A DNA stretch of 64,000 bases from Azorhizobium oxalatiphilum (GTDB lineage Bacteria; Pseudomonadota; Alphaproteobacteria; Rhizobiales; Xanthobacteraceae): NCBI RefSeq assembly GCF_014635325.1, contig NZ_BMCT01000011.1, forward strand, positions 1 through 64,000. Reading direction: 5' to 3'. A program made the translations under genes and the position numbers. Below are positions 16,109 through 25,255 of this stretch, one piece after another. The first letter of the stretch is position 1; each line of letters opens with the position of its first letter. The notes below the pieces were generated by a model that made no database searches, was not told where the DNA came from, and was given only the letters and a program-made list of their open reading frames with translations.

Positions 16109-16795
16109 TCAGAAGCCCAGGCGGCGTAAATCGTCTGTCAGGAAAGTCTGACCGCTGCGGCTTTTGACGTTTGGCAGTTCGATCACCCGATCACGCCATT
16201 CGCGCAGGGCCGTCAACATCTCGGGAACGCCAAGTCCTGCCGCGTCGGCGAACATCAACCCGGCGAACAGGGTAATGTCCCCCATCGAGAAGGTCTCGCC
16301 CGCCACATAGGTATCGGCGCGCAACACCTCATCGAAGTAGGACATGCCACGCAGAGCGCGATCTCCCTCCCTCTGCCCCCAGACCGTGCGCCCTTCCCAA
16401 TCGGGGCTCTTGAAAGCCTGGAGACTGTCACCCAGGCCGGGCGTTGCATGGTGGAAGTAATGTCCCACGGGATCCAGAACCTCCGCTTCGGCGCGGCGCT
16501 GCATCATATGGATGACGGCCTTCTCTTTCGGCGTGCGCCCGGTCAGGGTCGGGGTGCCATCGAGATTGTCGAGGTACTCGGTGATCGCGGTGCATTCCGA
16601 GATGTATGTGCCGTCGTCGAGCTGGAGGACGGGAAGCACGCCGGACGGGTTCTTGGTCAGGAAGTCCGGTTGCTTATGGGCCGCGCCAATCAGGTCGACG
16701 CTTTCAAATTGCACGAGATGTTCGAGCTTCTTCTCGGCAAGGACGATGCGGATGCGGGCGGGGTTGGGGAAGCCGGGGCGGTCAAAAATCTTCAC
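16109..16795 (-). CDS. Glutathione S-transferase family protein
   Basis: A 228-residue two-domain GST. The thioredoxin-fold half has the start MKIFDRPGFPNPARIRIVLAEK and NPSGVLPVLQLDDGTYISECTAI (the cis-Pro and Ser-Glu pair that hold glutathione). The helical half ends with TYVAGETFSMGDI, the N-capping box and hydrophobic staple region. It probably detoxifies electrophiles. It follows the RND operon by 92 bases in the same direction and may be co-transcribed with the efflux genes. Confidence 0.85.
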   Translation of the reverse strand: MKIFDRPGFPNPARIRIVLAEKKLEHLVQFESVDLIGAAHKQPDFLTKNPSGVLPVLQLDDGTYISECTAITEYLDNLDGTPTLTGRTPKEKAVIHMMQRRAEAEVLDPVGHYFHHATPGLGDSLQAFKSPDWEGRTVWGQREGDRALRGMSYFDEVLRADTYVAGETFSMGDITLFAGLMFADAAGLGVPEMLTALREWRDRVIELPNVKSRSGQTFLTDDLRRLGF

Positions 16796-16887
16796 TGATA
16801 GTCCTCTTGTGGCTTGGGATGGGCTCGGGGCGCTAAGGGCGCCCCGAGTTGGCGGGCCGCCGCTGCGGCCGCGGAATGCTGGCTGGG

Positions 16888-19800
16888 CTATTCGGCTGCT
16901 GCCGCGGCGCCGGCGTCAGGGGCCGGCGCACGAAGGGGGGCCGTGCTGGTCTGTGGCGTCACCCGGAACCAGATGGCGTAGAGCGCCGGCAGGAAGATCA
17001 GGATCAGCACCGTGCCGATGGCCGTGCCGCCGATCAGCGTGTAGGCGAGCGAGCCCCAGAACACGGAATGGGTCAGCGGGATGAAGGCCAGTACCGCCGC
17101 CAGCGCCGTGAGGATGACCGGACGGGCGCGCTGGACCGTCGCCTCCACCACGGCGCGGTAGGGATCGAGCCCTTCCTGCGCATTGGTGTGGATCTGGCCG
17201 ATCAGGATCAGCGTGTTGCGCATCAGGATGCCGGCGAGCCCGATGAGGCCGAGGATGGCGTTGAAGCCGAACGGCTGGTCGAACACGAGCAGGGTGGGCA
17301 CCGCGCCCACGAGGCCCAGCGGGGCGGTCAGCACCACCATGGCGGTGGCCGAGAAGGACCGCACCTGGATCATGATCACCACCAGCATCAGCGCCAGCAT
17401 GAGGGGGAAGACGGCGGCCAGTGCCACGTTTGCCTTGCCCGCCTCCTCGATGGAGCCGGCGGTCTCGATGCGATAGCCGGCCGGCAGGCGCTGCATGAGG
17501 GGGGCGAGCGCGGTGAGGATCTCCTTCGAGACTTCGGGTGGTTGCAGCCCCTCCTGGATGTCGGAGCGGATGGTGATGGTGGGCACGCGGTCCCGGCGCT
17601 TGAGGATCGGCTCCTCCATGCGCACCTCCGCATGACCGATCTGGTCCAGCGGGATCAGACGGCCGTCGCGGGAGGTGAGGGTGAAGTCCGAGAGGCGGGC
17701 TGGATCGAGCCGCTCGCCGCCCGCGCTGCGCGCCACCACGTCCACGGTGCGGATGTCCTCGCGCACCTGGGTGACGGTGACGCCGGTGAGCAGGAACTGC
17801 AGTTGCTGGGCGGCCTCGGCGGGGGAGAGGCCGATGAGGCGCAGGCGGTCCTGATCCAGCACGAAGCGCAGGGTGGGTGCCCGCCGGCCCCAGTCCTGAT
17901 TGGCCTGCCGGGTGTGGGGATTGGCGCGCATGACGGCGAGCGCCTCGTCGGCGATCCCCAGCAGCACGGTGGCGTCGGGACCGCGCACCCGGAATTCCAC
18001 CGGGAAGGGCGTGTAGGGGCCGAACACCAACTGGGTGACGCGCAGATAGGCGGCCGGCGCGAGCCCGTCCGCCACCGCCTGCCGCAGGCGCAGCTTGAGC
18101 GCCTCGCGGGCCTCGGCATTGGGCGTGAGCACCACGATCTTGGCGAAGGCGGGATCGGGCAGCTCCGGCGCCATGGCGAGGAAGAAACGCGGCGCGCCCT
18201 GGCCGATGTAGCTGGTGACGATCTCCGCGTCCGGCTGCTCCTTCAGCCAGGCTTCCACCTTGCGCACGGCGGCCTCGGTGACGCCGATGCTGGTGCCCTC
18301 CGGCAGGCGCACCTCCACCAGCACCTCGGGCCGGTCGGAGACCGGGAAGAACTGCTGGCGCACGCGCCCCATGCCGACCACCGAGACGGCGAAGACGAGC
18401 ACGACGGCACCGGCGACGACGAACTTGTGCCGCACCGCCCAGGCGATCGTACCCCGCAGCTGGCGATAGCGCGGCGTGTCGTAGATGGCGTGGTGGCCGC
18501 CTTCCACCGGCTTGATGTCGGGCAGCATCTTCACCCCCAGATAGGGCGTGAAGGCCACCGCCACGAGCCAGGAGACGATGAGGGCGAACGCGACGATCCA
18601 GAAGATGTTGCCGGCATATTCGCCGGCCGAGGAATGGGCGAAGCCCACGGGCATGAGGCCGATGATGGTGACGAGCGTGCCGGACAGCATGGGGCCGGCG
18701 GTGTGGCTCCAGGCGTAGGCGGCGGCCTTCACCCGGTCCATGCCTTCCTCCATCTTCACCACCATCACCTCGATGGCGATGATCGCGTCGTCCACCAGCA
18801 GGCCAAGCGCCAGGATGAGCGCGCCGAGCGTGATGCGGTCGAAGAAGCGCCCGGTTTCCAGCATGATGACGAAGACGGCGGCGAGCGTCAGCGGCACGGC
18901 GGCGGCGACCACCACGCCCACCCGCCAGCCGAGGCTGATCAGGCTGACCAGCAGCACCACGCCCAGCGCCATGAAGAACTTGAGCATGAACTCATTGACG
19001 GACTCTTTGATGTTCACCGCCTGATCGGTGACCTTGGCGAGCGTGATGCCGAGCGGGAGCGTGCCGGCGATGCGCGCCGTCTCCGCCTCCAGCGCCTTGC
19101 CCAGCTCCAGCCCGTTCCAGCCGGTGCGCATCACCACGCCGAGAGCGAGGCTGGCTTCCTCCTGATTGCGGATCTTGAAGGTGGGCGGGTCCTCATAGCC
19201 GCGCTCCACGCTGGCGATGTCGGACAGCTTCAGCGTGCGGCCCGAGGCGACCACGGGCGTGTCGCGGATCTTCTCCAGATCGTCATAGGCGCCTTCCAGC
19301 CGCACGATGACCTGCGGCCCCTGCGCATCGATGGAGCCGGCGGGGGTGATGGCGTTCTGGCGGGCGAGGGCGGTGAAGATGTCCTGCGCCGAGACGCCCA
19401 GTGTCACGAGTCGCGGATAGGAGAATTCGACGAAGATGCGTTCCGGCCGCTCGCCGAGGATGTTGACCTTGTTGACCCCCGGCACATGCAGCAGTTGCTG
19501 GCGGATGGCCTCCGCCTGCCGCGCCAGCAGGCGGGGGGCGAGGCCCGACGCGCGCAGCGCGTACAAGGCGAAGGTGACGTCGGAATATTCATCGTTCACG
19601 AACGGTCCGAGGGCACCGGTGGGCAGGTTGCGGGCCTCGTCGCCCAGCTTCTTGCGGGCCTGATAGAATTGCTCGGGCACGTCGGCGGGGGGCGTGTCGT
19701 CGCGCAGGGTCAGGGTCAGGAAGGCGAGGCCGGGGCGCACCATGGCCTCGACCCGGTCATACCATCTCAGCTCCTGCAGGCGCTTTTCCAGCGGTTCGGT

Positions 19801-19998
19801 GACGAGATCCTGCATCTCCTGCGCCGTGGCGCCGGGCCAGGCGACAGTGACCGTGAGCACCTTCACCGTGAAGGAGGGATCCTCCGCGCGGCCGAGCTTG
19901 AGGAAGGCATTGGCGCCCGCCAGCGCGATGGCGATGATGAGGAACAGCGTGACCGCGCGCTCGCGCACGGCCAGAGCGGAGAGGTTGAAGGCGCTCAT
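16888..19998 (-). CDS. RND-family efflux transporter, inner-membrane subunit
   Basis: A 1036-residue resistance-nodulation-division transporter of the hydrophobe/acriflavine type, with two repeats of a transmembrane helix plus a large periplasmic loop. The TM4 proton-relay segment reads LALGLLVDDAIIAIE (the two Asp are the family hallmark). It ends after GTVLILIFLPALYAIWFR with an Ala-rich tail. It overlaps the adaptor gene by four bases, so the pair is co-translated. The outer-membrane channel is not encoded here and must be shared. Transcription is probably set by the MarR gene and palindrome upstream. Confidence 0.9.
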   Translation of the reverse strand: MSAFNLSALAVRERAVTLFLIIAIALAGANAFLKLGRAEDPSFTVKVLTVTVAWPGATAQEMQDLVTEPLEKRLQELRWYDRVEAMVRPGLAFLTLTLRDDTPPADVPEQFYQARKKLGDEARNLPTGALGPFVNDEYSDVTFALYALRASGLAPRLLARQAEAIRQQLLHVPGVNKVNILGERPERIFVEFSYPRLVTLGVSAQDIFTALARQNAITPAGSIDAQGPQVIVRLEGAYDDLEKIRDTPVVASGRTLKLSDIASVERGYEDPPTFKIRNQEEASLALGVVMRTGWNGLELGKALEAETARIAGTLPLGITLAKVTDQAVNIKESVNEFMLKFFMALGVVLLVSLISLGWRVGVVVAAAVPLTLAAVFVIMLETGRFFDRITLGALILALGLLVDDAIIAIEVMVVKMEEGMDRVKAAAYAWSHTAGPMLSGTLVTIIGLMPVGFAHSSAGEYAGNIFWIVAFALIVSWLVAVAFTPYLGVKMLPDIKPVEGGHHAIYDTPRYRQLRGTIAWAVRHKFVVAGAVVLVFAVSVVGMGRVRQQFFPVSDRPEVLVEVRLPEGTSIGVTEAAVRKVEAWLKEQPDAEIVTSYIGQGAPRFFLAMAPELPDPAFAKIVVLTPNAEAREALKLRLRQAVADGLAPAAYLRVTQLVFGPYTPFPVEFRVRGPDATVLLGIADEALAVMRANPHTRQANQDWGRRAPTLRFVLDQDRLRLIGLSPAEAAQQLQFLLTGVTVTQVREDIRTVDVVARSAGGERLDPARLSDFTLTSRDGRLIPLDQIGHAEVRMEEPILKRRDRVPTITIRSDIQEGLQPPEVSKEILTALAPLMQRLPAGYRIETAGSIEEAGKANVALAAVFPLMLALMLVVIMIQVRSFSATAMVVLTAPLGLVGAVPTLLVFDQPFGFNAILGLIGLAGILMRNTLILIGQIHTNAQEGLDPYRAVVEATVQRARPVILTALAAVLAFIPLTHSVFWGSLAYTLIGGTAIGTVLILIFLPALYAIWFRVTPQTSTAPLRAPAPDAGAAAAAE

Positions 19999-21119
19999 TT
20001 CGCGGCCGCCTGTGTCTGTGTGCTGCGGACCCGATCACCCGCGTGCAGAAGGTGGGCGCCCAGCGCGACGATGGTCTCGCCCGGCTGAAGCCCGGTGACG
20101 GTGGCGCTTTCCTGCCCGAGCCGGACGATGCGCAGGGCGCGCAGGCTTACGGTCTGCGATGAGCCGTCGATCACCCACGCGCCGGTGGTGCGGCCGTCGT
20201 CGAGCAGGGCGCCGAGGGGGATCTGCGTCTGCGCCGCATCCGCCTGTCCGCCGCCGCGCGGCAGCCAGAGCGTCACGGTGGCGCCGAGCGGGGCCTCGGC
20301 GGCGGTGCCGTCGAGTACGAAGCGCGCCTCATAGGTGCGGCTCAGGGCATCGGCGGAATCGGACAATTGCCGCAGGCGGGCGGGAGAACGCGTCCCGTCC
20401 ATGCCGTAGATGCCCGCCTGCGCCGCCGTGCCGATGGCCGGGCGCGCGGTCTCGGGGAGATTCACCACTGCCTCGCGGGCGCCGGCATGGGCGAGGCGCA
20501 CCACCACCTGGCCGGCGGAAACCACCTGTCCCGGCTCGGCCAGCGTATCCATCACCGTGCCGTCGGCATCCGCCGTGAGGGTGGAGTAGCCGGTCTCGTT
20601 CTGGGCCACCTCCGCCTGGGCCTCGGCGGCGGCGAGCTGCGCGCGGGCGGTGTCCAGCGCCGCCTTGGCCTGCTCGTAGCGCTGGCGCGGCGTCCAGCCG
20701 TCGGCGGAGAGCTTGCGGTAGCGCACCTCGTCCGCCTCCACCTGCACCAGTTGCGCACGGGCCGCTTCGGCGGCATTGCGGCGGGCCTCAAGGGCGAGGG
20801 AGAGGTCCTTCGGGTCGATGCGCATCAGCGGCTGGCCGGCGGTGACGCGCTGGCCCACATCCACCAGTCGCTCGATCACCTTGCCGGTGACACGGAAGCC
20901 GAGATTGCTCTGCACCCGCGCGGCGATGACGCCGGTGAAGGCGCGCTCGCCGGCCCCGGCGGGGCGGGCGGCGGCGACGGCCACGAGGATCGGCTCCTGC
21001 CGCGGATCGTTCGCCTGGGGGCTCCCCGCGGCCGGCTGCGACTGGGACAGCTTCACGGCGCCGAAGGCCAGGACGGCGATGATCGGCACCGACAGGAGGA
21101 GGGCTTTGCGACGTGTCAT
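19995..21119 (-). CDS. RND efflux periplasmic adaptor (membrane fusion protein)
   Basis: A 374-residue HlyD/AcrA-type adaptor. It has an N-terminal membrane anchor or signal (SVPIIAVLAFGAVKLS), a lipoyl-like half (GFRVTGKVIERLVDVGQRVTAGQPLMRIDP), an alpha-helical hairpin rich in Ala and Gln, and a second lipoyl half (DGTVMDTLAEPGQVVSAGQVVVRLA). It bridges the pump and an outer-membrane channel. It is encoded immediately before, and overlapping, the pump gene, and downstream of a 28-base palindrome. Confidence 0.9.
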   Translation of the reverse strand: MTRRKALLLSVPIIAVLAFGAVKLSQSQPAAGSPQANDPRQEPILVAVAAARPAGAGERAFTGVIAARVQSNLGFRVTGKVIERLVDVGQRVTAGQPLMRIDPKDLSLALEARRNAAEAARAQLVQVEADEVRYRKLSADGWTPRQRYEQAKAALDTARAQLAAAEAQAEVAQNETGYSTLTADADGTVMDTLAEPGQVVSAGQVVVRLAHAGAREAVVNLPETARPAIGTAAQAGIYGMDGTRSPARLRQLSDSADALSRTYEARFVLDGTAAEAPLGATVTLWLPRGGGQADAAQTQIPLGALLDDGRTTGAWVIDGSSQTVSLRALRIVRLGQESATVTGLQPGETIVALGAHLLHAGDRVRSTQTQAAAK

Positions 21120-21247
21120 GGGTCAGCTCGTCATAAGCGGTGCGCGCTCGCGCGGCACGGCGGGGAAGAGGGGCGGGCGGCCTCGGGGCGGATCGGCCGC
21201 CCGCAGACGGCTTCGGGCGAACAGAAGCTCCGAAGCCGTCATCTCAT

Positions 21248-21275
21248 CCATATAAGTGGATATCCACTTATATGG
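21248..21275. promoter_or_regulatory. MarR-type operator, perfect 28-bp palindrome
   Basis: The 28 bases from 21248 read the same on both strands; the half is CCATATAAGTGGAT. It lies between the MarR gene stop and the adaptor start (128 bases before it), so the pump genes have an internal promoter under the local MarR protein. A second, imperfect copy stands before the thiolase gene at 24521. Confidence 0.75.
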
Positions 21276-21313
21276 TCATGTGTTCACGCCAGACCGTTTG
21301 CACCGTGTGGCAG

Positions 21314-21802
21314 CTATTCGGTGGCGAGCGCTTCCAGGCCGGTCATGAGTGCAGCCAGGGTCTCCGGGCTGAGCCCCGCCGCCACCTGCTGGTTGACCAC
21401 CTTCCAGCGTTCGATGGCGTCGGCAAGAAGCGTCCGGCCGGTCTCCGTGAGGACGATGCGCCGCACGCGGCCATCCTTCTCGTCCGCCCGGATTTCCAGC
21501 AGGCCCCGGCGTTCCAGCGGGCGCAGGTTCTTGGTCACCGTGGTGCGGTCCATGGCGAGGTCGGCGGCCAACTGGTTCACCGTGGGCGCTGCGGTGCGGG
21601 TCAGCGCCATCAGCATGGTGAACTGCCAGTTGTTCAGGCCCAGCGGGCGCACGGCCTCGTCGAAGCGCTTGCCCACCGTCCGGCTGGCGCGCTGCACACG
21701 GCGGCACACGCAGGTCTGGCTGACGAGGGACAGGAGCGCCGGATCGATGGAGGCCATGATCGGCGCATCAGCGTGCATATCAACGTAACTGTCAAGGCGC
21801 AT
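21314..21802 (-). CDS. MarR-family transcriptional repressor
   Basis: A 162-residue winged-helix regulator with the strong ribosome site AGGAGG before its ATG. The DNA-binding part reads LNNWQFTMLMALTRTAAPTVNQLAADLAMDRTTVTKNLRPLE with the wing RADEKDGRVRRIVLTETG. A Cys pair near residues 31-33 (TCVC) is unusual and might allow redox sensing. It lies 17 bases after the MATE gene and is likely co-transcribed. It is the probable repressor at the palindromes at 21248 and 24521. Confidence 0.9.
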   Translation of the reverse strand: MRLDSYVDMHADAPIMASIDPALLSLVSQTCVCRRVQRASRTVGKRFDEAVRPLGLNNWQFTMLMALTRTAAPTVNQLAADLAMDRTTVTKNLRPLERRGLLEIRADEKDGRVRRIVLTETGRTLLADAIERWKVVNQQVAAGLSPETLAALMTGLEALATE

Positions 21803-21819
21803 GATCCTCCTCCCCCTGC

Positions 21820-23208
21820 TCAGCGCAGCCACAGACCGCTGCGGACGGCCGTGAAGATGGTGGCGCCATAGACCAGCAGCGCGAGGCCAAGGGCCACGAA
21901 CAGAGCCGACAGCGGCGCGCCGAGCGACAAGGCGACCCAGCCGCCGCCCAGCGCGATCAGCACCCGCAGGGCGCCCGCCACCAGCGGCCAGAGCAGGCGG
22001 CCAGCCCCCTGCGAAGCGAAGTAGAGCGCGAGGCCGAGCCCGAAGAAGCCGTAGAAGGGGCCGACGAGGCGCAGATAGGCGCTGCCCGCCGCGATCATGC
22101 CCGGCTCGGCGCTGAACAGGTTCAGCCAGACATCCGGAAAGAACGCGGCCCCCAGCCCGATGGCCTCGGTCACCGCGAAGGCGAGACCCGCGCCGGCCAG
22201 CGCCACCTTCAGCGCGCGGCCCGGCTGGCCCGCGCCCATGTTGGTGCCCACCATGGCCACCATGGGCGCGCCGATGCCAAACACCAGCGGGATGAGCAGA
22301 TATTCCAGCCGCACGCCGGTGCCGAAGCCCGCCACCGCGTCCATGCCCGCATAGGCGGCGACGAGGGCGGTGGCGCCGGCGATGATCACATTGGTCTGGA
22401 TGGAGTTGAAGGAGGACAGCGCGCCGATGCGCAGGATGCTGGCCATCGGCCGCCAGCGCAGCCGCGCCCACTGGAAGCGCACCGGATTGCGGCCCGCCCA
22501 GATGTGCCAGGCCATGGCCAGCGCGCCGAGGAGATAGAAGGCGACCAGCGCCACGCCGCCGCCGGCGATGCCGAGCGCCGGAACGGGGCCCCAGCCGAAG
22601 ATGAGCACCGGCGAGACCGGCACGAGGAAGGCCACGCCCACGCAGGTGACGATGGCCGGATAGAGCATGTTGCCCGTGCCGCGGATCACGCTGGCCAGCC
22701 CGTTCATCAGCCAGGTGAAGACGTTGCCAGCGAACACCACGTTGGAATAGATGAGCGCCGCCTCAAGATCCGGGCCGGTGCCGCCGAGCAGGTGGTAGAT
22801 GGGGCGCCCGGCCAGCAGGAAGAGCGCCGAGAAGGCGAGGCCGAACGCGACGTTGATCACGACGGCCTGCAGCACCAGCGCATTGGCCTCGTCCTGCCTG
22901 CGCGCCCCGAGCGCGCGGGCCACGGCGGAGGAGATCGCGCCGCCAAGCGCACCGGCGGAAATGGTGGTCATGAGCATGACGGCGGGAAACACCAGCGCCA
23001 TGGCGGCGAGCGCGTCCGTGCCCAGCTTGGCGACCCACCAGGTCTCGATCAGGCCGGTGGAGGCCTGGGCGATCATGATGAGCACGTTTGGCCAGGCGAG
23101 GCGGATCAGCAGCGGCAGGATCGGCGCTTCGAGGAGGCGCCGGGTGCGGTGATCCGCGGGGCGCTCCTCGGCAACCGCGGCGGGGAGGGCGGTGGCAATG
23201 TCGGTCAT
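21820..23208 (-). CDS. MATE-family efflux transporter
   Basis: A 462-residue multidrug and toxin extrusion protein with about 12 membrane helices in two similar halves. It starts after a charged tail with LIRLAWPNVLIMIAQASTGL, the usual first helix, and repeats the pattern near FNSIQTNVIIAGATALV. It exports organic cations or other drugs by Na+ or H+ antiport. It is encoded 12 bases after the thiolase stop and 17 before the MarR start, so all three form one operon. Confidence 0.85.
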   Translation of the reverse strand: MTDIATALPAAVAEERPADHRTRRLLEAPILPLLIRLAWPNVLIMIAQASTGLIETWWVAKLGTDALAAMALVFPAVMLMTTISAGALGGAISSAVARALGARRQDEANALVLQAVVINVAFGLAFSALFLLAGRPIYHLLGGTGPDLEAALIYSNVVFAGNVFTWLMNGLASVIRGTGNMLYPAIVTCVGVAFLVPVSPVLIFGWGPVPALGIAGGGVALVAFYLLGALAMAWHIWAGRNPVRFQWARLRWRPMASILRIGALSSFNSIQTNVIIAGATALVAAYAGMDAVAGFGTGVRLEYLLIPLVFGIGAPMVAMVGTNMGAGQPGRALKVALAGAGLAFAVTEAIGLGAAFFPDVWLNLFSAEPGMIAAGSAYLRLVGPFYGFFGLGLALYFASQGAGRLLWPLVAGALRVLIALGGGWVALSLGAPLSALFVALGLALLVYGATIFTAVRSGLWLR

Positions 23209-23220
23209 GGGGGGCCGTCC

Positions 23221-24405
23221 TCAGAGCGTCTCAAGGGCGAGCGCGATGCCCTGCCCACCGCCGATGCACAGCGTGACCACGCCCCGGGAGAGGCCGTCGC
23301 GCCGCATGGAATGAAGGAGCCGCGTGATCAGCACAGCGCCGGTGGCGCCGATGGGATGGCCGTGCGCCACCGCGCCGCCCTCCACATTGATGATGTCGTC
23401 CGGCAGGCCCAGTTCGCGGGCAACAGCGAGGGGAACGGCGGCGAAGGCCTCATTGATCTCGATGCGCTCAATGTCGCCCAACGTCCAGCCGGCGCGCTCG
23501 AGTGCGATCCGCACCGCGGGCACGGGACCGAGCCCGAACAGGCCCGGCTCGACGCCCGCGGCGCCAAAACCGGCGATCCGTGCCATGGGGGTGATGCCCT
23601 CACGTTCGGCCGCCGTACGGCTGGCGACGATCATCGCCGCCGCACCACTGTTGAGGCCCGGCGCATTTCCGGCGGTGATGGTTCCGTCTGGCCGGAAGGC
23701 GGGCTTCAGTTTGGCGAGAATGTCTTCGGTGGTGTCGGCACGCGGCGCCTCATCTGCGGCGAAGGGGGCCGGCCCCTTGCGTCCCTTGATTTCGACCGGA
23801 ACGATCTCGTCCTCGAACTTGCCTGCCTTCTGGGCCGCGCTGAACCGCTGTTGGGAGCGGGCGGCGAAGGCATCCTGCGCGGCACGGGTGATCTGGAGGC
23901 GCGCCACCAGATCTTCCGTATGCCAACCCGAATGCTGGCCGGAGAAGGCGTCATTGAGGCCATCGGTCAGCATGCTGTCGAGAACCTGCGCCGGGCCCAT
24001 GCGGTAACCCCAGCGCCCGCCATCCAAGAGATAGGGCGCGCGGTCCATGTTCTCCATGCCGCCCGCCACTGCGATCTCCGCAGCACCAGAGGCGATCTCT
24101 TGCGCGGCGGTCAGCACGGCCTGCGCGCCGGAGCCGCAGACACGGTTCACCGTCATGGCGGGAACCTCGACGGGGAGGCCTCCTCCGATGCTGGCCTGCC
24201 GTGCCGGGTTCATGCGGTTGCCGGCCTGCACGACATTGCCCATGACCACGCTACCGATCATCGCTGGCGCGAGCCGAGCACGCCGCAGTGTCTCGCTCAC
24301 GACAATGGCGCCAAGTTCCGTGGCAGCCACGCCCTTCAGGGCGCCGTTATAGGCTCCGATGGGAGTCCGAACGGGATGTCCGAGGATGATATCGCTCGCA
24401 GACAT
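23221..24405 (-). CDS. Acetyl-CoA C-acetyltransferase (thiolase)
   Basis: A 394-residue thiolase of the usual family length. Catalytic residues are in place: nucleophile C90 in NRVCGSGAQAV, H350 in AHGHPIGATGAV and C380 in TLCIGGGQGIA. Thiolases make or split acetoacetyl-CoA and 3-ketoacyl-CoA. Its place as the first gene of a MATE-MarR efflux operon is odd. It has a MarR-like dyad in front of it, so the MarR protein may link drug efflux to an acyl-CoA response, or the genes were merely joined. Confidence 0.9.
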   Translation of the reverse strand: MSASDIILGHPVRTPIGAYNGALKGVAATELGAIVVSETLRRARLAPAMIGSVVMGNVVQAGNRMNPARQASIGGGLPVEVPAMTVNRVCGSGAQAVLTAAQEIASGAAEIAVAGGMENMDRAPYLLDGGRWGYRMGPAQVLDSMLTDGLNDAFSGQHSGWHTEDLVARLQITRAAQDAFAARSQQRFSAAQKAGKFEDEIVPVEIKGRKGPAPFAADEAPRADTTEDILAKLKPAFRPDGTITAGNAPGLNSGAAAMIVASRTAAEREGITPMARIAGFGAAGVEPGLFGLGPVPAVRIALERAGWTLGDIERIEINEAFAAVPLAVARELGLPDDIINVEGGAVAHGHPIGATGAVLITRLLHSMRRDGLSRGVVTLCIGGGQGIALALETL

Positions 24406-24799
24406 GATCCATTCCCTTCACATACCATGCGTTCTCATGTGCAAAGCCCTGGAACAGGGGCGCCTACGCCCTTGCGTGCGCAGCGTTCCCGGTTGGCTCC
24501 GCCCCTGAGTGGCATCTCTAAAATAAGTGGATATACACCTAAATTAGAGGACGCGACATCGCAAGCCCCAATTTTGCGCCTCCACTACCCTCTGGCTCAG
24601 GCAGGCTGTGCGGCGGTCTAGTGTCCGCCGCAGGGACTAACCCGCATACGGTTCGAGCTGAGTTGCATGTCCAGCCTTACGCCGACACCTGGACCCAATC
24701 CGTCGGCAGCAATGTCCGGAAACGCCGGGCTTTCGTCCTGCGCATTGTGGTGTGGCCCCCCTAAAGTTGGGATAGCGAATTTCTATCCGGACCCTCGTC
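24406..24799. other. Intergenic region between thiolase and molybdenum hydroxylase
   Basis: This gap of almost 400 bases contains the MarR-like site at 24521-24545 and no ORF that I can support. It is the divergent promoter region for the thiolase operon (left) and the molybdenum hydroxylase (right). A G+C-rich to mixed-composition change occurs near here by eye. Confidence 0.5.
24521..24545. promoter_or_regulatory. MarR-type operator, imperfect second copy
   Basis: The half ATAAGTGGATAT matches one half of the 21248 palindrome exactly. The other half (CACCTAAAT) is degenerate. It lies about 120 bases before the thiolase start (24405), where a repressor of the operon would bind. Confidence 0.6.
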
Positions 24800-25246
24800 A
24801 TGACGACTATTAATGTAAACGGACAGGCCTATGAGGTGGCAGTAGAGCCGGAGACCCCATTGCTTTGGATTCTGCGCGATACACTTGGCCTCACGGGCAC
24901 TAAATATGGTTGCGGCATCGCCCAGTGCGGCGCCTGTACGGTTCTCGTCGACGGCCAGGCCATTCGCTCCTGTCAGATGCCGGTTGATAGTGTGGGGTCT
25001 GCCGATATCCGCACCATCGAAGCGATCGAAAGGGATGAGATTGGCCGCAAGGTCGTGGAGGCCTGGGTCCAAGAGCAGGTGCCCCAATGTGGCTATTGCC
25101 AATCCGGTCAGGTGATGGCTGCGACTGCTCTTCTCAAACAGAACCCGCACCCGACGGATAGCGACATCGCAGACGCCATGACGAACCTCTGCCGCTGCGG
25201 CACATATAACCGTGTGGCTTCGGCCATCCACCAGGCCGCAGGTTGA
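24800..25246 (+). CDS. Molybdenum hydroxylase small subunit, two [2Fe-2S] clusters
   Basis: A 148-residue xanthine-oxidase-family small subunit like IorA of isoquinoline 1-oxidoreductase. The first cluster site is a plant-type motif (CGIAQCGACTVLVDGQAIRSC). The second is QCGYCQSGQVM with NLCRCGTYNRV. It passes electrons from the molybdenum site of the large subunit encoded 9 bases on. It has no signal peptide and probably crosses the membrane folded, carried by the Tat signal of the partner. The substrate may be a nitrogen heterocycle, aldehyde or nicotinate-like molecule. Confidence 0.9.
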   Translation: MTTINVNGQAYEVAVEPETPLLWILRDTLGLTGTKYGCGIAQCGACTVLVDGQAIRSCQMPVDSVGSADIRTIEAIERDEIGRKVVEAWVQEQVPQCGYCQSGQVMAATALLKQNPHPTDSDIADAMTNLCRCGTYNRVASAIHQAAG

Positions 25247-25255
25247 GGTGCCGAC

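Noticed and set aside
16849-20088. A very long plus-strand open frame (over 1000 codons) opposite the RND pump gene
   Set aside because: It mirrors the minus-strand pump gene codon for codon, is rich in His, Arg and Gly, and shows no domain. High G+C coding DNA often gives such antisense frames.
22504-24621. A plus-strand frame opposite the MATE and thiolase genes
   Set aside because: It has no family resemblance and overlaps two genes with catalytic motifs in place.
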